The notes below the pieces were generated by a model. It did no database searches and was not told where the DNA came from. It worked only from the letters and a program-made list of their open reading frames with translations. The position numbers were made by a program, and so were the translations under genes. A stretch of DNA of 12,301 nt, from contig JBFLVQ010000246.1 of assembly GCA_040758525.1 (NCBI GenBank), forward strand, positions 1-12,301. Reading direction: 5' to 3'. Position 1 is the first letter of the stretch, and each line of letters begins with the position of its first letter. Positions 6,385-12,301 of the stretch are shown here, piece by piece. The DNA is from JBFLVQ01 sp040758525. GTDB lineage: Bacteria > Acidobacteriota > Blastocatellia > Chloracidobacteriales > JADJPF01.

Positions 6385-6726
6385 TTAGAAGCTATTAATT
6401 GCTTCTGATTCGCTCTCGAAGGTGTCAAAGACGGTGATCAATTTGGTAATTGCCAGCACATCATGGATCTTCTTAGTAAGATTAACCAGTTTAAGCGAAG
6501 CTCCACGGCTTTGTGCGCTGGTAAAGCATCCCACCAGTGCGCCTACTCCAGCGCTATCTAGATAACTGAGTTCGGCAAGATTGAGTAGCAATTTCTTATC
6601 GCCGGCATCAAGGGCCTTATTAATCGATTCACGTAACTCTACATTGCCAGAACCAAGAGTAATGCGTCCGACAAGATCAAAGATCTTCACGCCTGCTTGC
6701 TCGCGCTCATTGATAGTAATTGACAT
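6385..6726 (-). CDS. STAS-domain anti-sigma factor antagonist (RsbV/SpoIIAA-like)
   Basis: A single STAS domain of 113 residues. Such proteins switch partners with an anti-sigma kinase: phosphorylated on a conserved Ser they are inactive, and dephosphorylated by a PP2C enzyme they release the sigma factor or another target. The phosphorylatable Ser is S58 in LSYLDSAGVGALV, and the N-terminal strand VKIFDLVGRITLG matches the family. ATG 6726 is preceded by GGAGGAAG at workable spacing; an ATG at 6759 is open but lies in a hairpin and outside the domain. A PP2C/SpoIIE phosphatase that could act on it is encoded at 7497-8774. No RsbW-type kinase is visible in the window. It is convergent with the GNAT gene, 22 bp between stops. 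Confidence 0.92.
   Translation of the reverse strand: MSITINEREQAGVKIFDLVGRITLGSGNVELRESINKALDAGDKKLLLNLAELSYLDSAGVGALVGCFTSAQSRGASLKLVNLTKKIHDVLAITKLITVFDTFESESEAINSF
6387..6406. repeat. Near-perfect palindrome at the convergent gene ends
   Basis: AGAAGC, 8 bp, then GCTTCT: 18 of 20 positions are symmetric. It overlaps the last codons and stop of the STAS gene, just past the GNAT stop. No U-run follows on either strand, so a terminator role is doubtful. Confidence 0.3.
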
Positions 6727-6747
6727 TAGGTATCTTCCTCCAGCAAA

Positions 6748-6767
6748 CCAAACCAGCAATGGTTTGG
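6748..6767 (-). promoter_or_regulatory. Hairpin in the leader of the STAS gene
   Basis: CCAAACCA and TGGTTTGG form a perfect 8-bp stem with a 4-nt loop. On the minus strand it ends 21 nt before ATG 6726, directly upstream of TTTGCTGGAGGAAG. It does not mask the Shine-Dalgarno itself. It could be an mRNA stability element, a weak attenuator or a protein-binding operator. Confidence 0.5.
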
Positions 6768-6796
6768 CGACATTTAAATTTTCTTGGGAAGGCGAG

Positions 6797-6826
6797 AGTT
6801 TAACAGAATTTCCCAGTAAATGTTAA
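6797..6826 (-). promoter_or_regulatory. Possible promoter of the STAS gene
   Basis: On the minus strand TTAACA (6826-6821), an 18-nt spacer and TAAACT (6802-6797) give 5/6 and 4/6 matches. The predicted start near 6790 would give a leader of about 64 nt that includes the 6748-6767 hairpin. Confidence 0.3.
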
Positions 6827-6844
6827 TGCTGCTGCCCAGCCAGA

Positions 6845-6874
6845 CAGACAACTGCTTTTATGTTAACATATAAC
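6845..6874 (+). promoter_or_regulatory. Possible promoter of the uracil-DNA glycosylase operon with embedded palindrome
   Basis: CAGACA (6845-6850), an 18-nt spacer and TATAAC (6869-6874). The predicted start near 6881 would leave only about 8 nt before ATG 6889. A perfect 12-bp palindrome, TATGTTAACATA (6859-6870), lies in the spacer and runs into the -10 box, as an operator would. The -35 is weak. Confidence 0.3.
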
Positions 6875-6888
6875 AGAGAGTGAGAGAG

Positions 6889-7497
6889 ATGACGATAAAC
6901 CTGGAAAGATCATTCCAATGGCTGGAACGTAAAGCTGCCAATTGCCGCCTTTGCCCACGTATGTGTGGACGGCAGGCCCTACTCAGTCGGCTCAATGGCA
7001 CATTGACACCACGTGTAATGTTTATTGCCGAGGCGCCTGGTCGTCGTGGTGGCGATCGTACACGTATTCCATTAGTAGGAGATCTTTCTGGACGCAATTT
7101 TGATCTCTTTTTGGTAGCGGCAAAGCTTACACGTGCAGAAATCTTTATTACTAATGCAGTGCTCTGTAATCCCCGCCAAGGTGAGCGGAATGTACGCCCC
7201 ACGGCAGCCGAGATGGTAAATTGCCGTTCATTCTTGGCACGTCAAATAGAGCTACTACAACCGCCTATAATCGCCACCTTAGGTGCCATTGCACTCACAG
7301 CACTTGCGGGGATCGAGCCACATGACCTCACACTGAGTAATGTAGGGCGTGTCTATGACTGGTATGGTCGCAAGTTAGTACCTCTCTATCATCCCAGTCC
7401 GCACGTTGTAAACAGTCGCCGTCGCCACGCCGAGCAGTTAGCTGATTATCGTGTGCTCGGCGAAACCTTAAGAATTATTAGTAAAGGATGTGAGTGA
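6889..7497 (+). CDS. Iron-sulfur uracil-DNA glycosylase (family 4-like)
   Basis: Removes uracil arising in DNA by cytosine deamination, starting base excision repair. Of its 202 residues, four Cys fit the 4Fe-4S ligands of family 4 enzymes: C19 and C22 in NCRLC, C93 in VLCNP and C112 in NCRSF. Motif 1 is EAPG (48-51), followed by RTRIPLVGDLSG. Motif 2 is HPSP (168-171), where classical family 4 proteins often have HPA. The block TNAVLCNP with VRPTAAEMVNCRSFLARQI matches the family core. It is a variant subgroup rather than a textbook member. ATG 6889 lies behind a purine-rich run; GTG 6880 in frame would add three residues. Its TGA overlaps the ATG of the phosphatase gene by one base, implying translational coupling. 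The two functions have no obvious link. Confidence 0.88.
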   Translation: MTINLERSFQWLERKAANCRLCPRMCGRQALLSRLNGTLTPRVMFIAEAPGRRGGDRTRIPLVGDLSGRNFDLFLVAAKLTRAEIFITNAVLCNPRQGERNVRPTAAEMVNCRSFLARQIELLQPPIIATLGAIALTALAGIEPHDLTLSNVGRVYDWYGRKLVPLYHPSPHVVNSRRRHAEQLADYRVLGETLRIISKGCE

Positions 7498-8774
7498 TGT
7501 CAGTTGAAATGATGGCGAAGACACATGGAACCACACAACTTTCTGTAGAGGTGAAATTCCAGCTAATGATGGAGTTGGCACGTAAGATCAGTTCTTCGCT
7601 TGATCTAGATGCAGTACTCGATCTCATTATCGACACCGTGCGGTCATTTATCCATTATGATTCCGCAGGGATCTATATAATCGAATCTCATGGTAAGGAG
7701 CGACACGTCAAGGCGCACACCAGCCGTGGTTATGATAAGTACCTACAGCCTGGCTGCATACACTTAAAAGTTGGTGATGGGATTGTTGGGTGGGCAGTAA
7801 AGACTGGTATGGGTGTAATCGTGCCAGATGTTACGGTAGATAATCGTTATATCTCGGCGCGAGCACAAACACGTTCAGAGATGGTCGCTCCGATTCGTGC
7901 TAACTGCAAGGTAATCGGCGCCTTCAATCTGGAATGTGATCGCCTCTCTGCCTATACCAAGATGGATTTAGAGATGCTAATGTTTTTTGCTAACCAAGCG
8001 GCGATCTCGATCGAGAAGGCAATGCTGCACAAAGCATTAGTAGAGAAAGAGCGTATGCAAGCAGAGTTGGCAGTTGCTCATCGTGTACAACAGAGTCTGT
8101 TGCCTACTTGTGATCCAGTCTTTGGTCACTTTGAGATCGCAGGGCTCAACTGTCCAACTAAAGAAGTAGGTGGTGATTACTTCGATTTCATTAAAGTGAG
8201 TGAGAATCGCTTAGGAGTAGTAATTGCCGATGTCTCTGGCAAAGGTGTGCCGGCTGCGCTGATAATGGCTTCATTCCGTGCTAGCCTACGTGCGCAGATC
8301 TGCAATGAATGCTCATTAGAGCGTAATTTTAATCTACTTAACAGGCTGCTGCATGACAGCACTGCTGCCGATCAATTTGTCACAGCCTGCTACCTTGATC
8401 TGCGTTATGATTGTTATGGCTTCACTTATCTCAACGCCGGTCATAACCCAATACTATTGGTAAGGCCAGATAATAGCTATGAGCTATTCAATGAGGGCAA
8501 TATTGCCTTGGGACTGTTTCCTGATCGCTATTACAGCGGATACCGTCATACAGTAGCGCCAGGCGATACACTGTTACTTTATACAGATGGGATTACAGAG
8601 ACACTCAGAGGTAGTGAAGAGTTTGGCGTAGAGCGACTAGCAACAACAGTAATCAAGTATCGGCAGTTGCCGGCGCGAGAACTGATCAGTGCAGTCTATG
8701 ATGAGGCTTGTAACTTTGCCGAACATGCACAACTAGAAGATGACTGCACCATTGTTGCCATCAAGGTAAACTAA
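7497..8774 (+). CDS. GAF-domain PP2C/SpoIIE-type serine phosphatase (RsbU-like)
   Basis: A cytoplasmic regulator of 425 residues. An N-terminal GAF sensor domain (about 25-175) is followed by a helical linker KALVEKERMQAELAVAHRVQ (179-198) ending in the RVQQSLLP hallmark, then a PP2C/SpoIIE phosphatase domain (about 210-425). Metal-binding acidic residues are D227 in GGDYFD, D245 in DVSGKG, D364 in LYTDGITE and D415-D416 in EDDCT, so it should be active. The expected substrate is a phosphorylated STAS antagonist; one is encoded nearby at 6385-6726. No membrane segment is seen, so the GAF domain senses something soluble. ATG 7497 overlaps the upstream TGA; GTG 7494 is an in-frame alternative. 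No kinase or sigma factor gene is in the window. Confidence 0.95.
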   Translation: MSVEMMAKTHGTTQLSVEVKFQLMMELARKISSSLDLDAVLDLIIDTVRSFIHYDSAGIYIIESHGKERHVKAHTSRGYDKYLQPGCIHLKVGDGIVGWAVKTGMGVIVPDVTVDNRYISARAQTRSEMVAPIRANCKVIGAFNLECDRLSAYTKMDLEMLMFFANQAAISIEKAMLHKALVEKERMQAELAVAHRVQQSLLPTCDPVFGHFEIAGLNCPTKEVGGDYFDFIKVSENRLGVVIADVSGKGVPAALIMASFRASLRAQICNECSLERNFNLLNRLLHDSTAADQFVTACYLDLRYDCYGFTYLNAGHNPILLVRPDNSYELFNEGNIALGLFPDRYYSGYRHTVAPGDTLLLYTDGITETLRGSEEFGVERLATTVIKYRQLPARELISAVYDEACNFAEHAQLEDDCTIVAIKVN

Positions 8775-8811
8775 TAAAAACTGGCGGCCGCAGCCTATTT
8801 TTGCGGTCGCC
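8773..8811 (-). terminator. Rho-independent terminator of the lipid kinase-phosphoesterase operon
   Basis: GGCGGCCGC (8783-8791) and GCGGTCGCC (8803-8811) form a 9-bp stem around an 11-nt loop. Read on the minus strand it is followed by AGTTTTTATT. The minus-strand stem has one A-C mismatch in the middle; the plus-strand transcript would have a G-U pair there but no U-run after it. It overlaps the last codons of the phosphoesterase gene. Confidence 0.6.
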
Positions 8812-9601
8812 ACTCACCTGCCTGTTTAATGTAGCAAGTTGTTGAAGCGGTCGTAAACTGTTGACCATTCCATACACGCAAAGAGATCTCTACACTACTT
8901 TGATCAATACGAATGATATTGTAAGTGTTAGGCTCACCACGTTCACGTGTTGAGATGGCAGTGCCAGCCTGTGCGACAAGGATAGAACGGCGTGTTGTGG
9001 GATAATGACTACGTATATCGTCATTATAACTACGATGTAGATGACCGGCCAGTAACAGATCAGCACCACAATCTTCCATTGCTGCTAATGCCTGAGTAGC
9101 GCCTCTTACCAGATCGGCACGGGCTCGACCAGGTGGAGGAATAAAAGGATGATGTGTAACAACCACCTTGAAAATTGATGGGAGAAATTCCTGTAATCTT
9201 CTACGTAAGTCGGTAATCTGCTGCATGGAGAGACTACCGCTCTTCCAGCTTAATGCACGCGCAGTGTTAATGCCAAGGACAGCAATCTCCTCATCTAGAT
9301 AACAAGGATTAAGATCATCACTAATATATTTGCGATAACGTTCGAGGGGACGATTGATACGGCGCACAATATCGTAGAGAGGGATATCGTGATTGCCTGG
9401 GACCACTAGATATGGTGCCGACAACTGTGCTAAATAGGCGCGCGCAGCAATGAATTCGTGTTGCCGAGCACGTTGTGTAAGGTCTCCGCTTATCGCTACA
9501 AGTGTGGGAGCGAGGATAGCCAATTCAGTCAATAGCGCTTGTGCGGCGTCTACATTGATACTGTTGAAATGTAGATCGGAGATATGCGCAATTATTTTCA
9601 T
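8795..9601 (-). CDS. Calcineurin-like metallophosphoesterase (CpdA/Icc-like)
   Basis: A 268-residue binuclear metal phosphoesterase of the class that includes the cAMP phosphodiesterase CpdA. All metal motifs are present in order: D9 and H11 in SDLHF, D40 in SGDLTQ, N70-H71-D72 in PGNHD, H150 in VVTHHP, and H187 and H189 in AGHLH. The motifs alone do not fix the substrate, which might be a cyclic nucleotide, a phospholipid or a nucleotide-lipid. ATG 9601 overlaps the stop of the lipid kinase as ATGA, so the two are translationally coupled, and a related lipid-phosphate role is possible. No signal peptide is seen, so it is probably cytoplasmic. Its final codons lie inside the terminator stem. 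Confidence 0.9.
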   Translation of the reverse strand: MKIIAHISDLHFNSINVDAAQALLTELAILAPTLVAISGDLTQRARQHEFIAARAYLAQLSAPYLVVPGNHDIPLYDIVRRINRPLERYRKYISDDLNPCYLDEEIAVLGINTARALSWKSGSLSMQQITDLRRRLQEFLPSIFKVVVTHHPFIPPPGRARADLVRGATQALAAMEDCGADLLLAGHLHRSYNDDIRSHYPTTRRSILVAQAGTAISTRERGEPNTYNIIRIDQSSVEISLRVWNGQQFTTASTTCYIKQAGEWRPQK

Positions 9602-10521
9602 ACAGCTATCTCTGGCGCAAGTACCGGCAATGCCCCTGCTAGTGAGCGGTAGTACAAGGGTGGTTGAATACGTGTCACTTCACCATCAAGCGAGATTCTT
9701 AGCGCGCGTTTGCGGGTATCGATCCATATCTCTTGAGCTTGGCATAAGTCAAAATCCTTAGTCTGTTCTAGTTGGTTAACAAGTGCCAGTAGCGCTAGCC
9801 ATAAAAGACCAAAGCGGCCTGTGCGGTTAGGCACATAGAGACTTAGCCTACCCTTATCTAAGTAGTCACGGCTGCCTAGTGCGAATAGATGCATCTGATA
9901 TTCATTATTACCAATAAAGACAAAAGGGGTAGTACGTGGCTCGCTCCAGCCCTGACCATCAACCACTAGCCGTACCCGCATTAGTGGGAAACGACGAAAG
10001 ACCGTAATACTGGCAGTAAGCATAGCCAGCCATTTGCCACGTCCTAACCGCTCACGTATCTCTTCACGCCGTTTGACAATACGTGGATAGAGACCAATAG
10101 ACGAGTTGTTGAGGAATATATGGTTGTTAACTTGGCCCACATCTATTCTGCGTACATTGCTTTGTGCCACTACACGCACGGCCTCCTCAAAGTCTAGAGG
10201 TATACCTAGATCTTTTGCGAAATGGTTAAGAGTACCGAGCGGTAACACGCCAAGCGGTATCTGCCCATGCACTAATACTCCTGCCACAGTATTGATCGTA
10301 CCATCACCACCGCCCGCTACCACTGCATCCACACCTGCTGCTACTGCTGCGCGTGCTGCACTGGCAATACGTTTGCCTTCCAGTCGGTTTATTTCCGCTT
10401 CGACTCCTGCAGCCTGAAATGCCGCATTTACGTCTGATAAGGAAAGCTTCTTGCGAGCGGCGGCGTTGATGAGCACCATAATTCTCATTGCGCGTACACT
10501 CGGTTTGGGTAGTTGCCCCAT
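9598..10521 (-). CDS. Diacylglycerol kinase-fold lipid kinase (YegS/DgkB family)
   Basis: A 307-residue ATP-dependent lipid kinase, probably acting on diacylglycerol or a related lipid at the inner membrane face. The nucleotide loop GGGDGT (70-75) and PLGTLNHFAKDLG (94-106) are typical of the DAGK catalytic domain, and SLDGE (277-281) marks the C-terminal beta-sandwich. A hydrophobic stretch LLWLALLALV (239-248) may contact the membrane. No transmembrane helix or signal peptide is evident. ATG 10521 gives a leader of about 14 nt from the proposed start site and has no Shine-Dalgarno; ATG 10488, before RIMVLINAAA where the fold begins, is an equally likely start. It is the first gene of a two-gene operon with the phosphoesterase. 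Confidence 0.9.
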   Translation of the reverse strand: MGQLPKPSVRAMRIMVLINAAARKKLSLSDVNAAFQAAGVEAEINRLEGKRIASAARAAVAAGVDAVVAGGGDGTINTVAGVLVHGQIPLGVLPLGTLNHFAKDLGIPLDFEEAVRVVAQSNVRRIDVGQVNNHIFLNNSSIGLYPRIVKRREEIRERLGRGKWLAMLTASITVFRRFPLMRVRLVVDGQGWSEPRTTPFVFIGNNEYQMHLFALGSRDYLDKGRLSLYVPNRTGRFGLLWLALLALVNQLEQTKDFDLCQAQEIWIDTRKRALRISLDGEVTRIQPPLYYRSLAGALPVLAPEIAV

Positions 10522-10535
10522 AGGGTCGCAAATCC

Positions 10536-10551
10536 AGCCTAATTATAGGCT
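10536..10551 (-). promoter_or_regulatory. Consensus -10 box inside a palindrome, lipid kinase promoter
   Basis: AGCCTATAATTAGGCT on the minus strand contains a perfect TATAAT (10547-10542) framed by the inverted repeat AGCCTA/TAGGCT. It lies 15 bp before ATG 10521. No good -35 is seen at 16-18 bp, which suggests an activator-dependent promoter, an operator, or chance. Confidence 0.42.
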
Positions 10552-10576
10552 AAAAGCGGCAAAACAGAAGAGAAGG

Positions 10577-10593
10577 GGGGCAAATATTGCCCC
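10577..10593 (-). terminator. Probable terminator hairpin after the DUF6335 gene
   Basis: GGGGCAA-ATA-TTGCCCC is a perfect 7-bp stem with a 3-nt loop, 7 bp beyond the stop of the minus-strand gene at 10600. The sequence after it on that strand is pyrimidine-rich (CCTTCTCTTCTGTTTT) but not a pure U-run, so efficiency is uncertain. Confidence 0.45.
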
Positions 10594-10599
10594 ACCTTA

Positions 10600-11070
10600 T
10601 TATGATGGGCGTTTAACTCTATTTATGTAGTCTTCCGAGGAAGCGGGATCGAGTTCCCAGCGATGTCGATCGCGCTCTTCAATCTTCTCTAGTGTATGTA
10701 ATGGCTCGTTGTCCTCGTATTGTAGCCCTACTGCCTCACCAATAATTTCTACATTATCCTGATCAGGTGTAGAGTTACCACCTACCACCGATTCATCGCC
10801 ACTTGTGCCTGCCTCTGTCCAATTGGCGTCAGGATCATCACCGGCCAACTCTGGTGTGACATCGGAATTAATCTCGGCACGTAGCTTACGTTTGATCAGA
10901 TCGCTGCCACTTTCCGCAATCCGCTGTGCTTCACTAAAGGCCTTTGAGATCTCTTCGTCTGGCTCATAGATTTGACGATTAAGCCGGCCAGTATCAATCA
11001 CCTTGCCTTGCTGCTTACCAGTAGGCTGGTGCGGTTCTGGTGATGGGCGTTGCGCGGTTGATTTCTTCAT
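10600..11070 (-). CDS. DUF6335 family protein, function unknown
   Basis: A small acidic soluble protein of 156 residues. The N-terminal 45 residues are polar and proline/glutamine-rich and look disordered. The conserved block runs from about 70 to 153: TPELAGDDPDANW, a GGNSTPDQD turn, then EPLHTLEKIEERDRHRWELD and SSEDY. I recognise this pattern as DUF6335, known to me mostly from cyanobacteria and some other environmental bacteria. I know of no established function. There is no signal peptide, membrane helix or Cys. AGGAGGG four bases before ATG 11070 is a strong ribosome site, and with the hairpin at 10577-10593 it looks like a monocistronic, well-translated gene. The family name is from memory of the motif and was not checked by search. 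Confidence 0.82.
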   Translation of the reverse strand: MKKSTAQRPSPEPHQPTGKQQGKVIDTGRLNRQIYEPDEEISKAFSEAQRIAESGSDLIKRKLRAEINSDVTPELAGDDPDANWTEAGTSGDESVVGGNSTPDQDNVEIIGEAVGLQYEDNEPLHTLEKIEERDRHRWELDPASSEDYINRVKRPS

Positions 11071-11152
11071 AAACCCTCCTGCTGCCGTGAATATCTTTCA
11101 AGCTATTGTCGTTTTCCCAAATCCTGGGCAAAATAGAAGCTTATTGCTCTGT

Positions 11153-11181
11153 TTGTGTATCTGAACCATCCATTGTATTCA
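11153..11181 (+). promoter_or_regulatory. Weak candidate promoter of the M61 peptidase gene
   Basis: TTGTGT, a 17-nt spacer and TATTCA. Spacing is ideal, but each box matches only three consensus positions. A small inverted repeat, AGGCG-TTC-CGCCT (11187-11199), follows in the presumed leader. Nothing else is recognisable in the 168-bp gap 11071-11238. Confidence 0.2.
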
Positions 11182-11238
11182 GCAAAAGGCGTTCCGCCTG
11201 TAAAGGCGCCGTCCGATAGGGAGGTGAAATAAGCGCTC

Positions 11239-12301
11239 GTGAAAGATCGTAGAGGAATCCGTAAAGCGGCTTTTAGTGTGATCTTGCTGGTATTGCTGTG
11301 GCTGCCTGAGGGACCTGCCAAAGGCCATACAGAGGTTGCTGAGAATGCTCCGGTAGAGCGATTCAAGCTCAGTTATTGGCTGGGAATGAGTGCGCCAAAC
11401 AGCCATCTCTTCGAGATACGTATACGTATTGATAATATCAAAACGAATACGGTCGATGTTGCTATGCCTGCCTGGTCGCCGGGTCGATATGTAATCTACA
11501 ATTTTACTCGTAATGTGCAGGAGTTTGCTGCACGTAGTGCAAATGGTAATCTACTCACTTGGGATAAACTCGATAAACAGAGTTGGCGTATAGACTGCCG
11601 TGGTCAGCAGACCATCGAAGTAAGCTATAAAGTCTTTGCCAACGATCTATCTGGTACTTTTAGTCAACTTAATGATCAGCATGCCAATATCAATGGTGCT
11701 GCCGTATTTATGTATGTGAATGGGCATAAACAGGATGCTATTGAATTGAAGATTGAGAAACCAGCTAATTGGAAACTAATAAGTGGTGCGGTAGATCATC
11801 CTGAACAGACCGAGTTTCATTTTGCTAATTATGATCTTTTGATTGACACACCGGTTGAGATTGGTGATTTTGAAGTAGATAGTTTCCAACATGACGGTCG
11901 TAGCTATCGTGTGGTACTACATTCTTATACATCTTTTAATAATAAGTCGCAGTTACTTGCTAGTCTGCAGCGTATCGTAGCAGCGCAGACGGCTATCTGT
12001 GGTCTGCCAGATTTTACACATTACACTTTTATATTCCATCTGGCGCCATATGCCCAAAACACTGATGGTATGGAGCACCTTAACTCAACACAGATTATTG
12101 AGAATAATCTTGAAGAGTTGATTGCAACCGCTTCCCATGAGTTCTTCCATGTATGGAATGTAAAACGTATACGGCCTGTGGAACTGGGTCCCTGGGATTA
12201 TAGTCGCGAGGTACATACTAAGAGTCTATGGATTAGTGAAGGTCTTACCAGTTATTATGGTGATCTCTCGCTGCTACGTGCAGGAGTATGGTCACGCGCG
12301 C
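11239..12301 (+). CDS. Exported M61-family peptidase, glycyl aminopeptidase-like (3' end outside window)
   Basis: The first 354 residues of a secreted or periplasmic zinc metallopeptidase. A signal peptide is visible: basic start VKDRRGIRK, hydrophobic core AAFSVILLVLLWL, then a polar region after GPAKG. An N-terminal beta domain has the M61 pattern MPAWSPGRYVIYNFTRNV. The catalytic domain contains GMEHLNS, the zinc motif HEFFH in ATASHEFFHVWNVKRIRP, and the downstream Glu helix WISEGLTSYYGD. A full M61 protein usually continues to a PDZ domain, which would lie beyond the edge. A TAA at 11230-11232 closes the frame upstream, so GTG 11239 is the most upstream start allowed. GGAGGT at 11220-11225 is a strong Shine-Dalgarno but unusually far away, about 13 nt. 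The gene diverges from the DUF6335 gene. Confidence 0.92.
   Translation, partial: MKDRRGIRKAAFSVILLVLLWLPEGPAKGHTEVAENAPVERFKLSYWLGMSAPNSHLFEIRIRIDNIKTNTVDVAMPAWSPGRYVIYNFTRNVQEFAARSANGNLLTWDKLDKQSWRIDCRGQQTIEVSYKVFANDLSGTFSQLNDQHANINGAAVFMYVNGHKQDAIELKIEKPANWKLISGAVDHPEQTEFHFANYDLLIDTPVEIGDFEVDSFQHDGRSYRVVLHSYTSFNNKSQLLASLQRIVAAQTAICGLPDFTHYTFIFHLAPYAQNTDGMEHLNSTQIIENNLEELIATASHEFFHVWNVKRIRPVELGPWDYSREVHTKSLWISEGLTSYYGDLSLLRAGVWSRA

Noticed and set aside
6097..6408. 103-codon plus-strand frame overlapping the GNAT gene
   Set aside because: It is a +1-frame shadow of the GNAT gene with no domain similarity; the GNAT frame has all expected motifs.
10304..10531. 75-codon minus-strand frame overlapping the lipid kinase start
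   Set aside because: It is Arg/Ser/Gly-rich and low-complexity in composition, and is fully contained in another frame of a well-supported kinase gene.
11103..11406. Two minus-strand frames of 87 and 75 codons between the DUF6335 gene and the M61 gene
   Set aside because: Both are largely antisense to the signal peptide and N-terminal domain of the M61 peptidase; neither has a ribosome site or recognisable domain.
1..12301. Mobile elements, CRISPR arrays, tRNA or rRNA genes
   Set aside because: I looked for transposase motifs, terminal inverted repeats, regularly spaced repeats and tRNA-like cloverleaf ends on both strands and saw none I could support by eye.

Overview
The window reads as a chromosomal segment of a Gram-negative-type bacterium. 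It has ClpA with ClpS adaptors, a Nudix-type NrtR regulator, a RsbU/RsbV-like phosphatase and STAS protein, a DUF6335 protein and an exported M61 peptidase. It is densely coded and AT-leaning (under 50% GC by eye). I saw no IS element, tRNA, rRNA or CRISPR. The gene mix would fit an Acidobacteriota lineage such as Blastocatellia, but that is a low-confidence inference from family distribution, not something the sequence proves.

Layout. Positions 2-181 hold the 3' end of a gene that looks like a membrane glycosyltransferase. A minus-strand operon (3150 down to 209) follows, made of two tandem clpS genes and clpA: the adaptor and unfoldase half of an N-degron ClpAP protease. clpP is not in the window.

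The 318-bp divergent region 3151-3468 holds a near-consensus sigma70 promoter (3349-3377) with two inverted repeats, one covering the -10 box. It drives a plus-strand cluster (3469-6362): a nicotinamidase-like cysteine hydrolase (pncA), the Nudix/winged-helix regulator nrtR, an ADP-ribosylglycohydrolase-fold protein that lacks key metal ligands, and a RimJ/RimL-type GNAT acetyltransferase. The first three belong to NAD and ADP-ribose metabolism. The inverted repeat over the -10 box is the natural candidate for the NrtR operator.

A minus-strand STAS anti-sigma-antagonist gene (6385-6726) is divergent from a plus-strand pair: a 4Fe-4S uracil-DNA glycosylase (6889-7497) overlapping by 1 nt a GAF plus PP2C/SpoIIE phosphatase (7497-8774). 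The phosphatase and STAS protein are the expected enzyme and substrate of a partner-switching module.

Next, on the minus strand, come a diacylglycerol-kinase-fold lipid kinase (9598-10521) and a calcineurin-like metallophosphoesterase (8795-9601), joined by an ATGA overlap and closed by a hairpin terminator, then a lone DUF6335 gene (10600-11070). The window ends inside an exported M61 peptidase on the plus strand (11239 to beyond 12301).

The points most worth a second look are the probable pseudo-enzyme in the NrtR cluster, the candidate NrtR operator, and the tandem ClpS pair.
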